The translations under genes and the position numbers were made by a program. From Fistularia commersonii (Eukaryota; Chordata; Actinopteri; Syngnathiformes; Fistulariidae): DNA of 64,000 nucleotides. Shown here piece by piece: positions 13,401-27,700 of this stretch; positions within the stretch are counted from its first letter, which is position 1, and every line of letters starts with the position of its first letter. The stretch is taken from NCBI GenBank assembly GCA_037954325.1, contig JBBMNZ010000002.1, positions 15,609,679 to 15,673,678 on the forward strand, in the 5' to 3' direction. Below the pieces are notes generated by a model, which had not been told where the DNA came from, did no database searches, and saw nothing but the letters and a program-made list of their open reading frames with translations.

Positions 13401-16400
13401 AGAATTTGTTCAAGCCTAATGTGCATGAGCAATCGAACAGACCTGCTGGCACTGTAGTTGGTAATTGCTCTCTTCCTTTGTTCTCCAAATCTTATTTTTG
13501 TGAGACAACTCCCCCATCTCCACATTATAATAAAATCTTCAATGACTATTCATATTTGAAGAGGTACAGCAGGGCTACTCTCTATACTCTGCAGTACAAT
13601 TTTATCATGAATAAGCTCATAATCTGATACCAAAATACCAATGACAGATATTTTGTTTTTTCTGTTATTTTCTTACAAAACCCAGACTCAAACAAACCTG
13701 GGAAGAAAATTCCTGCTGGTGCTGTTTCAATATTCCCAGGTAGGAGCAGTTACATCCTAGCTTGCAAATTTAACTCCGACATGCACAAAACATCCATCCC
13801 ATAACCACACCCAATTCTTTCATTTAAAAAGACACCAGCATCTTTGGTCCAGGGAATGACTCTGACTCCATTGGGAGCAAGGACAATGAACCTCCTAAAC
13901 AGGTCCCCACTATTGGTACTGGATTTGGTGTCGGAAGAGGTGGACTATTTGATGATGAAGATGAGGATGACTTCTTCATCGACAAAGGCCTGAAAAAGCC
14001 AGAAACTGGTAAGTATGTGAGAATTAGTACATCTCTTCTGCAAGTAGTCTTCTGTGAAATCCTGATCCTGATGACACTTTGGTGGATTTGTTTTCCCTCC
14101 ATTTTAGCTGGACAGGGAAAACATAACACCAAGAATGCTTCTGACCTTTTTGATGAAGATGACTATGATACTGACATATTCAGTGAAAAGTGCAGTGCAT
14201 CAACTCCAACTAAAAGCAATATGGTGGTAGCTGAAGAACAAGTCAAACCTCTTGAAAAAAAGGTAAAGATACAGATACAATTTGTATTGTTTAAATATAC
14301 TTACTCAGTGTCAATTATTGTTAATCATATAGTAATTATGTCCTATAAAAAGTAATTGTACTAATTAGAATGAATTTGGGAGTTTAGATGCCAGCTGGGG
14401 CCATCTCCATGTTTGGTCCTGGGACTAAGAGCTTACTCACTGAGGGCTTGAGAAAACGCCAGCCGTCTACAAGCGAGGAGTCTGAGAAATCTGAGGAGGT
14501 CTGAAAGGATCATTGTTTAATAATACGCTTCTGACAAAATCAAATTTTCTGTGTTTTCACAGACAATAGACACTTGATTGTTGGCTGGCTAACCTGATTT
14601 TTTTATTTAGTTTTTTATTTTTCTGTTTTTCTGTCATGTCGGTCCTTGTTATGGTTGGGATCCTAAGTGCATTTACCTTGCTTGGACTGCAATTTCAATC
14701 ATTAAATAAATGTCAGCTAATGTCTAAAAAATACTAAATTATTTGGTCCCTATACAGCTAACTCACTCTTTGCTGGTAATATGTATCAGTTGTAAACATA
14801 ACATTTTTAAAGAGAAAGTTGCTGTTTAGCTGGCCTTTTGTATTCACAAAGGATCTCTTTATGTGTTTTAGAATGGGCCTGGTTCAGAAGTTCAGAAAGC
14901 ACCTGAGCAAACTGCAAAAACACAGGTCAGGGGTCTTTTCTCTGATGATGAAGACACACAAGTAAGGCTCTCATGTTACCCTGAAAAAAAGATAAAGAGA
15001 TTGGTTATGATATATCTTTGTGATATCCATTTTTTTTTCCTTTCACAGGTTTTTCAACCTATCCCAAAGAGTCAGTCTAAACCTGAATTTTCTAGCCAGG
15101 GCAAAAGCAAGGCCCCATTGTCATTATTTGATGATGATGATGAAGAAGAGGTGAAAAAAGACTTCATAAAATATTTTGTCCAAAGTTTTTCTGCAGTGAC
15201 TGCTTTTAAGTAATCCTGCCTATCACCTTGCAGGATCTGTTTGCCTCAGCTTCGAAATCTAAGCTAAAACCCAATCAAACTAAAGCCTCTACTCCACAAC
15301 CCAGTAAAGCTTCCAGCTCACTCTTCAGTGATGATGAGGTTTGTTTAGAACTAAACACTCATTGATATATGATTTATGACATGAAATAATAGGTTGACAT
15401 ATTTGCATCAATGTAGGACCAATGGATCAGCTCTTCTAGTAGTGCAACAAAGCATGTGTCAAAAGCAGGAGGAATGAAACCCAGTGGGAGTGCTCCCTCT
15501 AGTCTCCCCAGTGTCAGAACGTCCCAAAAAAGCACCCTCTTTGATGAAGACGATGATGACCTGTTCACGCCAACAAAAAAGTCAGGGTATTAAAAAGACT
15601 TAATGATTTTGTTTTTCTATGTTTGTAAAAAGCTGAAAGGTCTAACATGATTTGAAACAGAAAATACATTCAAATTCACTTTGACATTTATTTCACTCTT
15701 CACACAGCGAAAAGAAGCCACAGAGAGTTGCTCTTTTGTTTGAAGAAGAAGATGATGATGATAGAGGCACGTTATTTGGCATTAAACCCACTGTCAGCAC
15801 AAATACAACAGCTCAAGATGTAAAAGTAAGTACTCAACCCTAGTTATTTAAGAAACTCATTAAAATAGAAGTTATTGATGCTTTGATACTTCTCATACTT
15901 TTCACCCATGTCTCTTGTAGACACACACCAATCCTACTTTCAATGTGCAATGCTTCTAGTAAAATCATATCTCTTGAGCCCCAAAAAATGTTCTTAAAGT
16001 AACTTATCATCAATGCCCCACAATACCTTGTTTTATCATTATCATAATTCTCCGTCAGACATCGCCTCTCTCATCTTCTATTTTCTGGATGTACAAATTT
16101 TTCCTTTCAGATTGCAGACCCTAGTCCATCACCCCATTTCTTACACCTCAGCCTCCCCATGTGTTTGACCATAACCTGATATCTCAGTGTGACATCACAG
16201 CTCACTATGTTACTTCATGAGCCTCCAACATTACCTCATAGCTTCCCTTTTCATTGGAGGATCCCATCCATGAAACACCCCCCTCTGTGTTATGCTTAAC
16301 AGCTTAATCTCCTGTATAGCCCCTTGTGCCCTACCATATCTTGCCTTAGCGTACTATGCTTAACCTTTAACATCACATTCCCTTGTGTAACGTCACTTCT

Positions 16401-19400
16401 ACCCCAATTCTCCTTGTCCTTCTACCCCTCACCCCTCAACAGCCACCCACCCACTTGGAAGAAAAAAACATTTACAGACATGTTTTTGAATTTGTAGTTG
16501 GCCATCATAAATAGTGCGTTTTCTTCCTGGGGCCCTCACATCTTCCACATTCATAAGACTTTTTCAAAAAGTATTGTAGAAATAATCTTAAATTAGGTCT
16601 ATCCGTCATATTTTTGTGTCTTCTTCTCCTTTCAACTTGTCCCTTCAGGGGTCACCACAGCAAATCAACCCTCTCCATCTAACCCTATCCTCTGTATCCT
16701 CCTCTCTCACACCAACTATCTTCATATCCTCTATCACTACATCCATAAATCTTCTCTTCTGTCTACCGACATATTCACTATCTTTCCTAAAATTTGTTTG
16801 AATGTTGTTGATCCTTTCCAAACTTCATTCATTGATGAAGTGAAACCATACACCAAAGGATCAACAATGCAAGAGGGAGCAGATGAAAATGCAAAAGTTA
16901 AATGCAAGTGAAATGGAACAGATACTGTCTAGGATACTATTTCATTCATCTTGTGTATTATTTTTTCAATTTCCCACAACTATACAAATATGATTAATAG
17001 TTTGTGAAATACATAAAACAATCTACTGATAAGCATTTAGACTCAGAGCATATTCACTCATTTCCTTCTTTATTATACCTATATTATACCTTCCTACGTT
17101 GTTGTAATGACTATTTTCCTCTGCCACATGTTTTGAATTTTCAGCCCAATCCTGAACCAGAGAAGTTAGAAGAGGTGGCAGTTTCTAAGACCCCAGCTGA
17201 AGAACAGCCTCGGGAACAAGCAAAACCAGCAGCAAAGACTCCTGAGATGCCCTTGCCATTGCCAGAGAGCAGTGACAGTAAAAAGAAGCCTGTTGGGGGA
17301 GTCAGTCTTTTTGGTGGCATCGAGATCCTTGCCAACAAACAAACAAGTAGCCCATTGGACGAGGCAGACAGTGGGAGATTGCTCTCCAAGGACAGCCCAC
17401 CATCAAATGTTAAGGAGGAAAAAAAGGAGGAAAAAGTGAAAAGTACAGCCGTTAGTCTTTTTGATGAGGAGGAGGAAGATGAGCAAGATTGGAATGATCC
17501 AATTTTCACACCTAGGCAGCCCACAGCCAGAAACACACTAAAGGTCTGTATGAGGTAGTTTTATTAGTTTTAGTTTTTCTTTCAATAATCAAGATTTATA
17601 TTGATTTATGTGGTGTATTCATAGCCCACAGAAAATCGACCGCAGGCAAAGAGTACAGGTGTGTTTCAGGATGAGGAATTGTTGTTCAGCCAAACGCAGC
17701 AGAAGGACAATGACCCAGATGTTGACCTCTTTGCCACCTCAGGGAATACAACAATGAGTGTAAGATAATATCTAACACTTGGGAACGGCTATTCATTCTC
17801 TTCCTTTTATTGTGACGTAGAGCTGTACAGTATACCAACTAAATATTCACTAAATATTTCATATTCTAAGTTATGATTTCATTTTGCGAATCAGTGGATC
17901 AATAAGATTTGGACACACAATAACCTCTAGATCTGAACATAGTGCTTAGTCCAGTAAGAAATCTTTCGCTTTTAACATCCTTTACCAACTTTGTTCATGC
18001 TTATTGTCTCATCATTCTTTTTCCTAAGGAAAATTAATTTGGTCAAAATAATAGAAAGGTGCCGTAACAGATCAACTAAAATTAACTGGAAAGTAGTCAG
18101 CTCAAAGTTATGTATTAACAAGTAACTGAAAAAATCAAGACAAAAGTTTGGGGGTTTTTTTGTTTGTTTTTTTTGTTTTTTTTTGTTTTACTACATCTCA
18201 GGAAATCACTAAGTAATAAATCCAAAACGATAAGTTGCCAATACATAAATAAACTATTACAAGAATATGTGGGGATGAACAAAATTTACCAAATCATCAA
18301 TGCTAGTAGTTGAAATTGTATTTGAAGGGCATATCGGTGCTACCTTGCTTTATAAATGCTTGTGAAATCATCTGAAGTAAACTACTATTTCTCATACTGG
18401 GAAGCCCATACAATCAGCTGTATGTGGAATGTAGACATGTTTTACATAGGTGAGTGGCATATATTGTTATGTAAAGTGATCTTGAAAAAGGGGCTTCCAA
18501 CTTTTTTTTATTTGATTATTTATGTATTTATTTATTAAGTAGTTGTTAAGGGCAGTAGTGAAGCCCTGTTTTACAGTTTAATTGTGTGTACATTCAGATG
18601 ATTAAACATCACTTCCCTTTCACCAGGGCTCCAAGCTTGTGTCAGCGAAGACAGCAGCACCAAGTCTTTTTGAAGATGACGATGAAGATGACCTTTTCAG
18701 TTCTATCAAGCCTAAACCTCTTCCACCGGTAATATTTCAGTTGCATTTATGATTACTTCTACATATCATTCTGTTGTAAATGGAAGATTTTTACAGGACC
18801 CAGCCATGACTGGAACTATCTGACTGACATCAATTCTGGGTCATTTTAATTGACATACACTGACAAAGCAATGGAACATATTGTATACACACAAACCGGC
18901 AGAAATTTTGGAAAAGAAGGGTTCCGTTTTTTTTTTTGTGTGAACTAACCAGGAACTTATATAAATAAAGTTCATCAGTGCCTTCTCATGTAGATCTGGT
19001 TCCCCGGTCTCTTTGGAAGTTTTCCTTTTGTTAAAACTGGAATTTTTTTATGATTAATTATCACCTTGGTTTTATTTAATTATTTTTACAAACTCTATTG
19101 AGAAATCTGGTCAACTTTTTATTTATTTCTCATTTCAGAAAAGGAAAAAAAAAATAGTCTAATGCTTAAAATTGTAAACTGACATTAGCAATTGTAATCG
19201 GCATATCTTAATACAAAATTGAAACAAGTTCCATCAGAGTGGATTACATATCTGTCTCTCATTTTTGTGTATTGTTTATATGCTGTTTCTTTGTTTTGTA
19301 TCTTAGAAAGTACCAGAGAAGCCCAGTAATTCTAATGACAGAGCACAACCCACGAGTACAGAATCTATATCAGTGATCCAAGTGAGTCAGCAATGTTTTG

Positions 19401-21720
19401 TTCTTCTGAGCTGTAACCATTCATTCTGTTCTTGTTTTGTTGGTTCGAGATTACCTTATTTCTTGGATTTATTAGTTTTTTTCAAAGGTCTAATTCAGAC
19501 TAATTGTCCCGCATTTTCTGCCTGTTTAGTAAACTGACTGTTAAGTAACTTTAGAAATGCTTCTTAAGTGTTTGAAATTTTGAATTTGCTGTAATCTGAT
19601 TATACAGAAACCTGCACCAAGTCCTGTAAAACGTAAAGAACCGTCATCAAGGATTGGGAAACTTCAAGTAATCTTAACTTTTATTTTGACTGATCTAGAA
19701 ATCTTCATTTCTGACATTTCATTCTTTTCAACTGAAGAAACACATTTCCCTCTTACATATTGTCCCTTTTAAAGGTCTCATTTTTTTTCAGACTTCTTCA
19801 CATCCAGAGTTAAAAGCATGGTTTTGATCATTGCAATGATACAACACCATGACTCAAAATAGAGCTTGTTTTTTCATTGATTTAAAAGGAGGGATTTGCT
19901 CACCCTCACCTTTCGCCAGTATCACAAGATGTCATGCTTGCACCTTACTTCTCTCATTTTCAACTGCTTTGCGGGTGTCTCATTTTCCTCTCTGTTGTCT
20001 GCTGCTTATAAGGCTAAAACACTTTGAGCAGTGACTTCTAAAGCTTTAACATGTGGAGTTAAAGCACAGGAATTTTCTGTTAAATGTTTTAAAATGGACA
20101 GTCTGCTTATATTGGCTCCTTGGGTCCTTTGTCTGGTTTTTTTTTGTTTTTTTTCAGGCCAATCTAATGATCAACCCTGCTGTGCTACTTCCTGATGCTG
20201 CCCGCAACATACCAGGGGCTGTAAGTGTACTTCCTGATATTGATCCCAGCTCCTCCTCTGGGGTATCCAGCTCCAGTCTGAGTCCCAGCCCTGCCATTAC
20301 TTCCCTTGGACCCAGGACAGATAATGGGAGCGCATTGAGCTTTGACACCCCTGTCCAGGTTTCAACGTTGGAGAGTGCTCAGAAGGTGGGCCCTCTTAAT
20401 TTCTGTTTTTATCTGAATATTGGACACTGTTGGTTGCTTTTCCTCTGCATTGATTTTTTTTTTCTGCATGTATGTTTTTGAGTAAATACAGTGTGTTCTG
20501 TCATGCAGAGGCGGGCTAAAGGTTCTTCGCATCGAAGACCACAGTCTAGAGCTGCAAGGCACCAAGCAGTGCAAAGATCTATGCTGGGCAGAGAAGAGAA
20601 TTTCAGTGCTGACACACCTGTGTTTAACACCAATACTGGTTTAGTATCTGCACCAGACAAGTTGGGCCAGATAGTTGCCAATGCTGCACCCCTGAACTCA
20701 ACTCCAATCACAACCTTGCCCATCTCCTTGCCTTCTCAACCTTCTCTAATGGAAATCTCTGTCCAGCAATCTAATCTGACATTGCCAGTAACCACTAACA
20801 CTGGAAAGCAGGACTCTGCTAAGGATACCAGTAACACTAAGGTGCCATCAACAGTTGAGGATGACTTTTTTAGCTCAGATGGTCTGTTTGGGGGCACCTC
20901 AGCCACAAACACACCACCAACTACAAACTCTGGGGCAACTGCAAAAAAATTGCCTAGTAGCAAGTCAACATTGAAAAGAGACCATGATAAAAGTAATCAC
21001 CCATCCATTTTTGATGACAACAGTGATGACTTTTTCCAAACTGAAAGAACAAGTTCATCTGCAAAGAAGACTTCATCATTCTTGGAGGAAGATGATGATG
21101 ATGATGATGATGACCTCTTCAAAATAAGCAATAATTCAACGTCCACCACAGTGAAAAAAGAAGCAAAGATTAGCAGTAGTTTTTCCAAGCCTGACATTTT
21201 CAAGGTAACTTACTGTCTCGTTTTATCTACAATCTAAATTATGTTTCATTTCTTCCCTCACTGGCTGAATTTCTATCTTTTCAGGATGATGTAGCCACTG
21301 TGCCTAATATTTCCAAGCAGATCAAAGAAAAGCCTACTGATGCCAGTTTGTTTGATGACAACATAGACATTTTTGCTGACCTTACGGACACTTTAAAACC
21401 AAAACTGAAATCCAAGGGAAAGGGAGAGGCCAAATCAATATTTGATGATGACATGGGTATGCAATTGTATAACACAAGCAGATATCCCAATTTATTAGTA
21501 CCTGCTTTTGGCATTGTTGGTCATATGGTTTACAATCCTGCTAACTTCCATATTTGTGACTTCTATTTTCATAGATGACATCTTTGCATCTGCTGTAGTC
21601 AAACCAGTGACAAAGCCCCAGCCTCAAGCAAAGAAAATGCCACCATCCCAGGAGTCCTCCACAAAAATGGATTCTAATACCATATTTGATGATCCACTCA
21701 ATGTGCTTGGTGGAAAATGA
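10411..21720 (+). CDS. washc2: WASH complex subunit 2 (FAM21), complete in 30 coding exons
   Basis: Exons: 10411-10554, 11009-11173, 11285-11353, 11497-11667, 11804-11897, 11985-12046, 12139-12195, 12281-12373, 12522-12606, 12785-12844, 12966-13096, 13209-13299, 13686-13739, 13832-14008, 14108-14262, 14388-14498, 14872-14961, 15049-15150, 15234-15338, 15417-15586, 15708-15825, 17145-17543, 17625-17759, 18627-18728, 19307-19381, 19608-19667, 20158-20385, 20509-21204, 21285-21456, 21575-21720. All phases join into 1438 aa. The head (about 1-235) has the family blocks VWERPWTLKEIRESSDSWSLAAD, LMLSNTQFIEN and DIKAGNSDSED. The tail is acidic, with about 18 LFa motifs (LF-acidic-LF). RIGKLQANLMINP and a basic CAPZ-interacting-like segment (RRAKGSSHRRPQSRAAR, starting at residue 1102) precede the end NTIFDDPLNVLGGK. 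Known role: the FAM21 head assembles into the endosomal WASH complex and its tail binds retromer VPS35 and capping protein. Splice sites are inferred; exon 14388-14498 ends in a weak donor (gtctga). Confidence 0.93.
10711..10745. other. Perfect 14-bp hairpin in washc2 intron 1
   Basis: The arms 10711-10724 (CTTCACCTTTCTAT) and 10732-10745 are exact reverse complements around the 7-nt loop TACTGTC. It lies in the intron between the first two coding exons. It is shorter than a typical pre-microRNA stem and its function is unknown. Confidence 0.7.
15826..17144 (+). other. Large washc2 intron
   Basis: At 1.3 kb this is far longer than the neighbouring introns. It carries a LINE 3'-end fragment (16619-16790, minus strand) and a C/T-rich stretch at about 16040-16450 with no recognised identity. 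No coding sequence is seen outside the flanking exons. Confidence 0.6.
16619..16790 (-). mobile_element. LINE 3'-end fragment (RTE-like), 5'-truncated
   Basis: On the plus strand it reads 'cttcaggggtcaccacagc', then 'aaccctctccatctaacc' and 'tcctctctcacacc'. These are the reverse complement of the LINE 3' end also found at 45560 and 56823 (minus strand) and at 41710-43020 (plus strand). Only the last 170 bp or so are present, as expected of a strongly 5'-truncated insertion. Confidence 0.7.
17760..18626 (+). other. washc2 intron, no feature
   Basis: An AT-rich 0.87-kb intron with T-runs near 18150-18190. No exon, repeat family or RNA is recognised. The neighbouring introns 18729-19306 and 19668-20157 are likewise featureless. 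Confidence 0.6.
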
Positions 21721-22650
21721 ACTGTTATTGAATATCAATATGTGTACAACTATCCATCATTTTTTTCAATTTGAATTTCTGAAGAGTTTTAAATCAGTTA
21801 CATGGTTGATGGAGTATTTATTCATAAAGTTTCATACGAATACAATGTCTTAATTTTGTGTTAAAATTTGTCATCTAAGAGCGTTCATTGCATCTGAACA
21901 TGTTAAGTAACAATTATTAAATACTGTTAATCATTACTTCACATGATAGCACTTTATGAGCATAACATATGCTTAGCCTCAAAGCCTAAAGAAATTAACA
22001 GTAAGTTGCTTTTGTTTGTTTTGAAGATGTTTATCATGTGGCTTTGCCATGATGAGATTTCATGTCTTTGAGTTTGTGCCATGTTATGTTGATGAGGAAT
22101 CAGTCTGTTTACTTTCTGTCTAAGGCATTTTGAAAATGTTTTTATCAACAAGAAAATTCAACCGTTTCTTAACTTGGCTGTGATGAAAAAGATGTTCATT
22201 TTAATAACCTAAAAGAAACATTTTATGCTACTTGAAACGTGTGATAATTTCTAACTCTTGATTTCATGTTTTATATCTTACATAGATATGATAGGAGCTG
22301 AAAGATTATTTCAAAGAAAGGGAATATTAGGTTTTTTTTGTTTAACTTTTTTTTTGAGATTTTTTTTTGGTTTATTGTTAATGCTGCAGTCATCAGTATT
22401 GTTAAAGCTGAAAAGGTTGAATCCCCTCTGTCATTAGCTAGCAAAGACAACTGACCTAAATGCAAGCGAATCAGTATCAATAGACAGTGATTGTTGAAGG
22501 CTCAGAGGCCCAAATCAATAGGTCATCTTTTTTTTTCTATAAAACATGTAGTCTTCAGAAAATATTTTTAGTGTAGATTTTTTTCAACTTGCTTAAATTT
22601 GGAAATTATTAAACTGTATAATATATGCATTATATTTTCCTTAATCTTTG
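21721..22650 (+). other. washc2: washc2 3' untranslated region (end uncertain)
   Basis: AT-rich noncoding sequence after the TGA at 21718-21720. No canonical AATAAA is seen until 23025-23030; ATTAAA variants occur near 21916 and 22606. The true end could lie before or after the microsatellite. Confidence 0.45.
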
Positions 22651-22708
22651 TCCATAACAACTAGTGTTCTAAAAGTTTCCAGTGGTGCACATATCTCTCT
22701 CTTTGTAC

Positions 22709-22988
<280 letters not shown>

Positions 22989-23129
22989 AAAGTTTCCACA
23001 CTCAAATCGGATGTGCTAATCTTAAATAAAAAAAGTGCTGGCATTTAAGCACTGGAGGATGCGACTACCTTGGACCCATCATCTGGCTTGCCTCATTCTT
23101 CTTGATGCCAATTGGTTTCTTTGCCTGTC

Positions 23130-23448
23130 AATCACATTAAGTCACAAAGGTGTTGAACGGCCGTCTTTTGACAGGTACGATGTCGCCAACAAGAAGACCA
23201 TGGCGACCCATATCGGATGCAAACCTAGGTGGGTTTGGGTGTAAGGTTCAGTGTGAAAACATGCTGCTTAGTATTTAACGAAACGCAAACCTCGAGAGTT
23301 GTACTTGACGGGACAGGAGGGGAGCCCGCGGATGTAGCCTAGCAGCTTGCTAGCAAACAGTCGTGAAAGGTAGGCATTGTTTGAGTTGTTGGCTAACATG
23401 GCAACGATAGCTGATATTAGCATCGCCGCCCAGGCGGGCATCGGTTCG
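23130..23448 (+). promoter_or_regulatory. zfand4: Candidate promoter and first noncoding exon of zfand4
   Basis: An abrupt rise in GC and CpG content after the microsatellite, with 'accatggcgacc' and 'aacatggcaacg' (YY1-like) and no TATA box. A usable donor (TTCG|gtaata) follows 23448. This is the most likely transcription start region for the gene whose coding exons begin at 24867. The exact start and the exon end are inferred. Confidence 0.45.
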
Positions 23449-24736
23449 GTAATACGCAAGAAAATAACGGGGACAAGGTTTTGCCAGCGGTGATACTATT
23501 TTTACAATGCTATTGTGACAACTGGGGCCGTTTTCGGCAGCATACGTTAGCCGTTGGGATTGTATTGAAATGACCACCAACTCCATTCATCTTCGTTGTC
23601 TGTTAAAGCAACGATTTAATATAATATTACTGCATCCTTTTTATATTTATTTGGTGTTAGCTAGATTAAGCCATGTATTTAGAAAGTTTCACCAGTAACC
23701 TTTAATCCTATCGTTTTCTTTGCAATAGCCTGTAATGATAACCTCTCCCAGTCGCTCAGGCCTCATACAAATGGTTAAATAGCTAAATAACAGCGAGATG
23801 GTTCACGCTTCGCGTTGCATCGTGTAGCTCATCTGTGGTTATAGTGGCTCCTCGATCTCAATTCAAAATCGCATGTTTATAATACGATGAACAATGCCTT
23901 GTCACCGACTGTATTTAAAAAGACAGACTTGAAAATATCATTAATTTGTCTCGTACAGAAGCCGCTGCAATGAACTGTTTAGTTCCTTAGTACAGGAGGG
24001 GAAAACTCATCTGAGCTTTCTTTTACTCATCTCCGTGTGTTCTGGAAATAATGTTGTGTGTGATTTTATATGTGACTCGATAAATTTGCCTTTCACACGG
24101 TATCTTTTGCAGGTTTTTAAGTGCATACACTGAATGATCCTTTGAAGGCTTTGGGTCAGGCTCATGACACCTCACACCACGAGTGGGCTTGCAACTGACC
24201 TGATCTTGAATTTTGGCCAAGAGTGTAAAGGTTGCACTGAATGATTCATGGAGCGACAGTACATGCTCCTTTGTGCATTTTCTAAAACTATGCTTTTCCA
24301 ATTAATCTAAATGCCGGCTCGGGGACACCTGGAACTCATGATATGCAGTATAACATGTTATGTGAACATGTATGTCATACATGTCCTTTTTGTCTTGTAT
24401 GATATATTGGATTCATACAAACATATGAAACGTTTTATTGTAACATATATTCCAAATTAATAATGTGTGCCATTAAAAAAAATAAGGTCAATTACTCTCT
24501 CTTAAGTTTTTCACAAATATCTCTTTTGTCTTTTTTTATCAATCTCAGTTACATGCAGAATAACTTTCGAATGTACCAGCTTTCAAAAATGCATTGACTG
24601 TTTTTTTTTTGCTGTTGTTGCACCACTCACTAATTTTCATGCACCTTATTACAGAGGCTTTTAGAGCCATAAATGATTTGTGTGGACGCTAAGTGTTTAA
24701 TTAATCTCCCATCCGTCATTTTGTTTTTATTCCCAG

Positions 24737-27700
24737 TTGGCGTCATCTTACATGATGTGTGACAGTCGTGCCGCCCATCAGCAGATCTTGTCCCCTTCAC
24801 CCTCATCTGTCGCAACACTCCCAATTTGGTTATTTTCCTGAAGTCCTTGCCTTCAACCTTTCAAAGATGACTGACAGGAAGGAGCCACCATTCTTTAATG
24901 ATGACAGAGTGGGGGCTTTTCACTACAAACTTCCTCTATATGACACAATGGAACTTTTTATAGAGACCCTGACGGGGACCTGTTTTGAGTTGCGTGTGTT
25001 GCCTTTTGAGGCTGTCATTTCCGTCAAGGCAAAGATCCAGAGGCTTGAAGGTAAAAGCTTGATTTTGATGAATTGTTTATTATTACTGGTACCAAAGGTA
25101 ACACATTGTGTAGCAAATTTTGAGTACTCAAAAAATTAATCATCATTTGGATTTGCAAACTGTGAGTATCCAAACTATTAATTGTCATTTGGACTTAAAT
25201 AATAATGGTTGTGCCAAACCTTGATTACTCCAGATATTTGCATATGTACAGCCTTTCAGAAGTCTTGTTTGTACTGAATAGTCAATGCCATTACATAGTC
25301 TATCTTTATAGCCCTTATCTCGTTTATCAAAAAAATAAATAAACTGCATCCTGGTCAAGAAGACTAGATTTTCTTAAAAGCTTGTCATCCCTGTACACTG
25401 TACATTTCAGAAGAAATCCTAAGAATACTGGCTCAAATTCAAATTTAGGCAAAATTGCTTAGAGCTAGAATTAAGTTAGTTGTCATTTTTCTGTTTCCGG
25501 GCCAAAATCCAATCTGATGACTTAATTTCTGTTATTTACTTTCGAATGAATTTTAAGTGAGTCCTGCCATATCTACCAGCTACTTTTAGACTTACTTTTT
25601 AGATAATTGTCTATTGAAGTGTTGTAGAGAACTTAATGAAATGTGTGAGAAGACCATCCATCTATGGATCTTCTGCCGCTTATCCTGCACTCAGGGCCAT
25701 TGGGGATGCTGGAGCCTATCCCAGCTGTCGTTGGGTGAGAGGTGGGGTACACCTTGGCCTGGTCACCAGTCAATCGCAGGGCTACACATATATAGACAGA
25801 AAACTCACTCATTCGGGGCAATTTTCCCAATATTTTCAATGATCCTGCTGTGAGGCCGAAGTGCTAACCACTGCACAACCATTCTGCCATGATAAGACAC
25901 CAGAATACTAATATGTTTTTTTTTTAATGGGTTTTATGGGTTACAGATGGTCACAATGACCCAAAATGATCAGACTTGCACAAACCAGTTTGAGTTTTGC
26001 TGAAATGTAATTGCTGCATAAAGCTAGTGGTGAAATTGTGAGAGCCTTGTTCATGATAAAACAATTATGGATTACTCTTTTTCTCATTGAACATTTACCA
26101 TACCTCCCTTTCAGCAGCATGTAACTTCTACTGGCAAATTGTTGCCTCTTGAAGGATGTCTATAATTGACTATTAGATTTGAAATATTTCATTTCTCTCT
26201 TGTGAAACTTTGAAGTAGCAGTATATTTAATGAAGTATCACTACATAAAGCAGATATGGCACATTATAAGGTATTATCAATAGGGTTTCAGGGCTACCTG
26301 CAGGGTTAATGGTTGTGGTGCACGCACACAGATTTCTTCACACGTCACAAATTAGTGTCGAAAGAGTCCAAGACGATAGGGAATAAACCACTGTCAGTCA
26401 CGGTTGATAATTTGGCCTAGCCTAAAGACATCCTGCCTAACTGCATTACAATTGAGAACACCCCTTTGTTTATATTTGCTCCAACTGGCATCTTTAAGAC
26501 CTTTTTTCTTGCCAGACATGATCTAAAATAATCTCTTGTATACCCATAATGTTGTCATATTCTGTTTTGGTCGTCAGTTCTGCTCTTTGCTCTCGTTTGA
26601 TGCACAGTGATGTATGGACAGTGTTGGTATTTTTGTGCTAAGGCACATCACTCCTCAATGCTTGTGCACTGTGCTCACGCACCCTGGCTCAGTTCTAGAA
26701 TTCACAAATTGTTTGCACAGACACATCAAAAAGCGCATCTATTTTCAAGAAGAAGGTCTACTGTATATTTGATCAGAATCAAAATAAGAATCATCAGATG
26801 GCTTTAATTTACAAATGTACAAAGTACTCAGGAATTTGACATGGAACGAGAGCAGCCTGTATTAGGATATTCAAGATGAAAGAATAAGTTCTAAGAAAAA
26901 AGAAAAGTTAACTTAGCAACAACTAGCAGTAATTAAAAGAAAATCATAGTTTATGATTAAAAAACAATGAGGAGGGTGATGACCCGTGGGTAAAAATGTT
27001 AAAATGTCCTGCTAGACCTGCAGCCTGTTGGGAGGGTTGTGAACAGGCAGTGAGCTTGGTGTAATTGGTCCCTCACCACCCTGCTAGCCCACTGCCTGGA
27101 TCTTTCATTGTGCAGAAAACTCACAGGTTTCTGTTCAAGACTTGTGAGACAACTAGCTGTTCACACAATGAGCAATCCAAATATATGTTTGCCTTATTAT
27201 CTTAGTGTCATTTGCTTCAGTACAGAATATAGTACCTACACATATTAAAACACAACATCACTGCTCTGTCTATAAAATAACTTGAGAATGAGACATTTAT
27301 TGAAGTGCCCTTTTTGAAACCTTTTTTGTAGCGGTTTCATGTGGCCTTACCTGCAATTGCAAATTACTGTCTATGGAGGGCAGACTTGACTCATATTTAT
27401 TGGCATGATAGTATTCAAGCTTTCCCAGCGATGGAGTCTGGTAACGTGTCCTACCAAACTTGTTTCCTTTTTCCTCTGTCTTGTTTTTTTGTTTTTTTTC
27501 TAAAGGTATCCCTGTTGCCCAGCAACACCTTATTTGGAACAACCTTGAACTTGAGGATGAACATTGTCTACATGATTATGGGTAAAGCTTTTTCACCTGA
27601 CACTTTCTCCTCTAAATAACAGTGACCATGATGTAAAATCTCACCAGCGGCTAGGCTTGGTGAACGATTGACAAGAAATTTATTTGAATCTTAAACGGAG

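Noticed and set aside
23035..23244. 69-aa frame just upstream of the zfand4 promoter
   Set aside because: Spans the microsatellite edge and the CpG-rich promoter; no family features.
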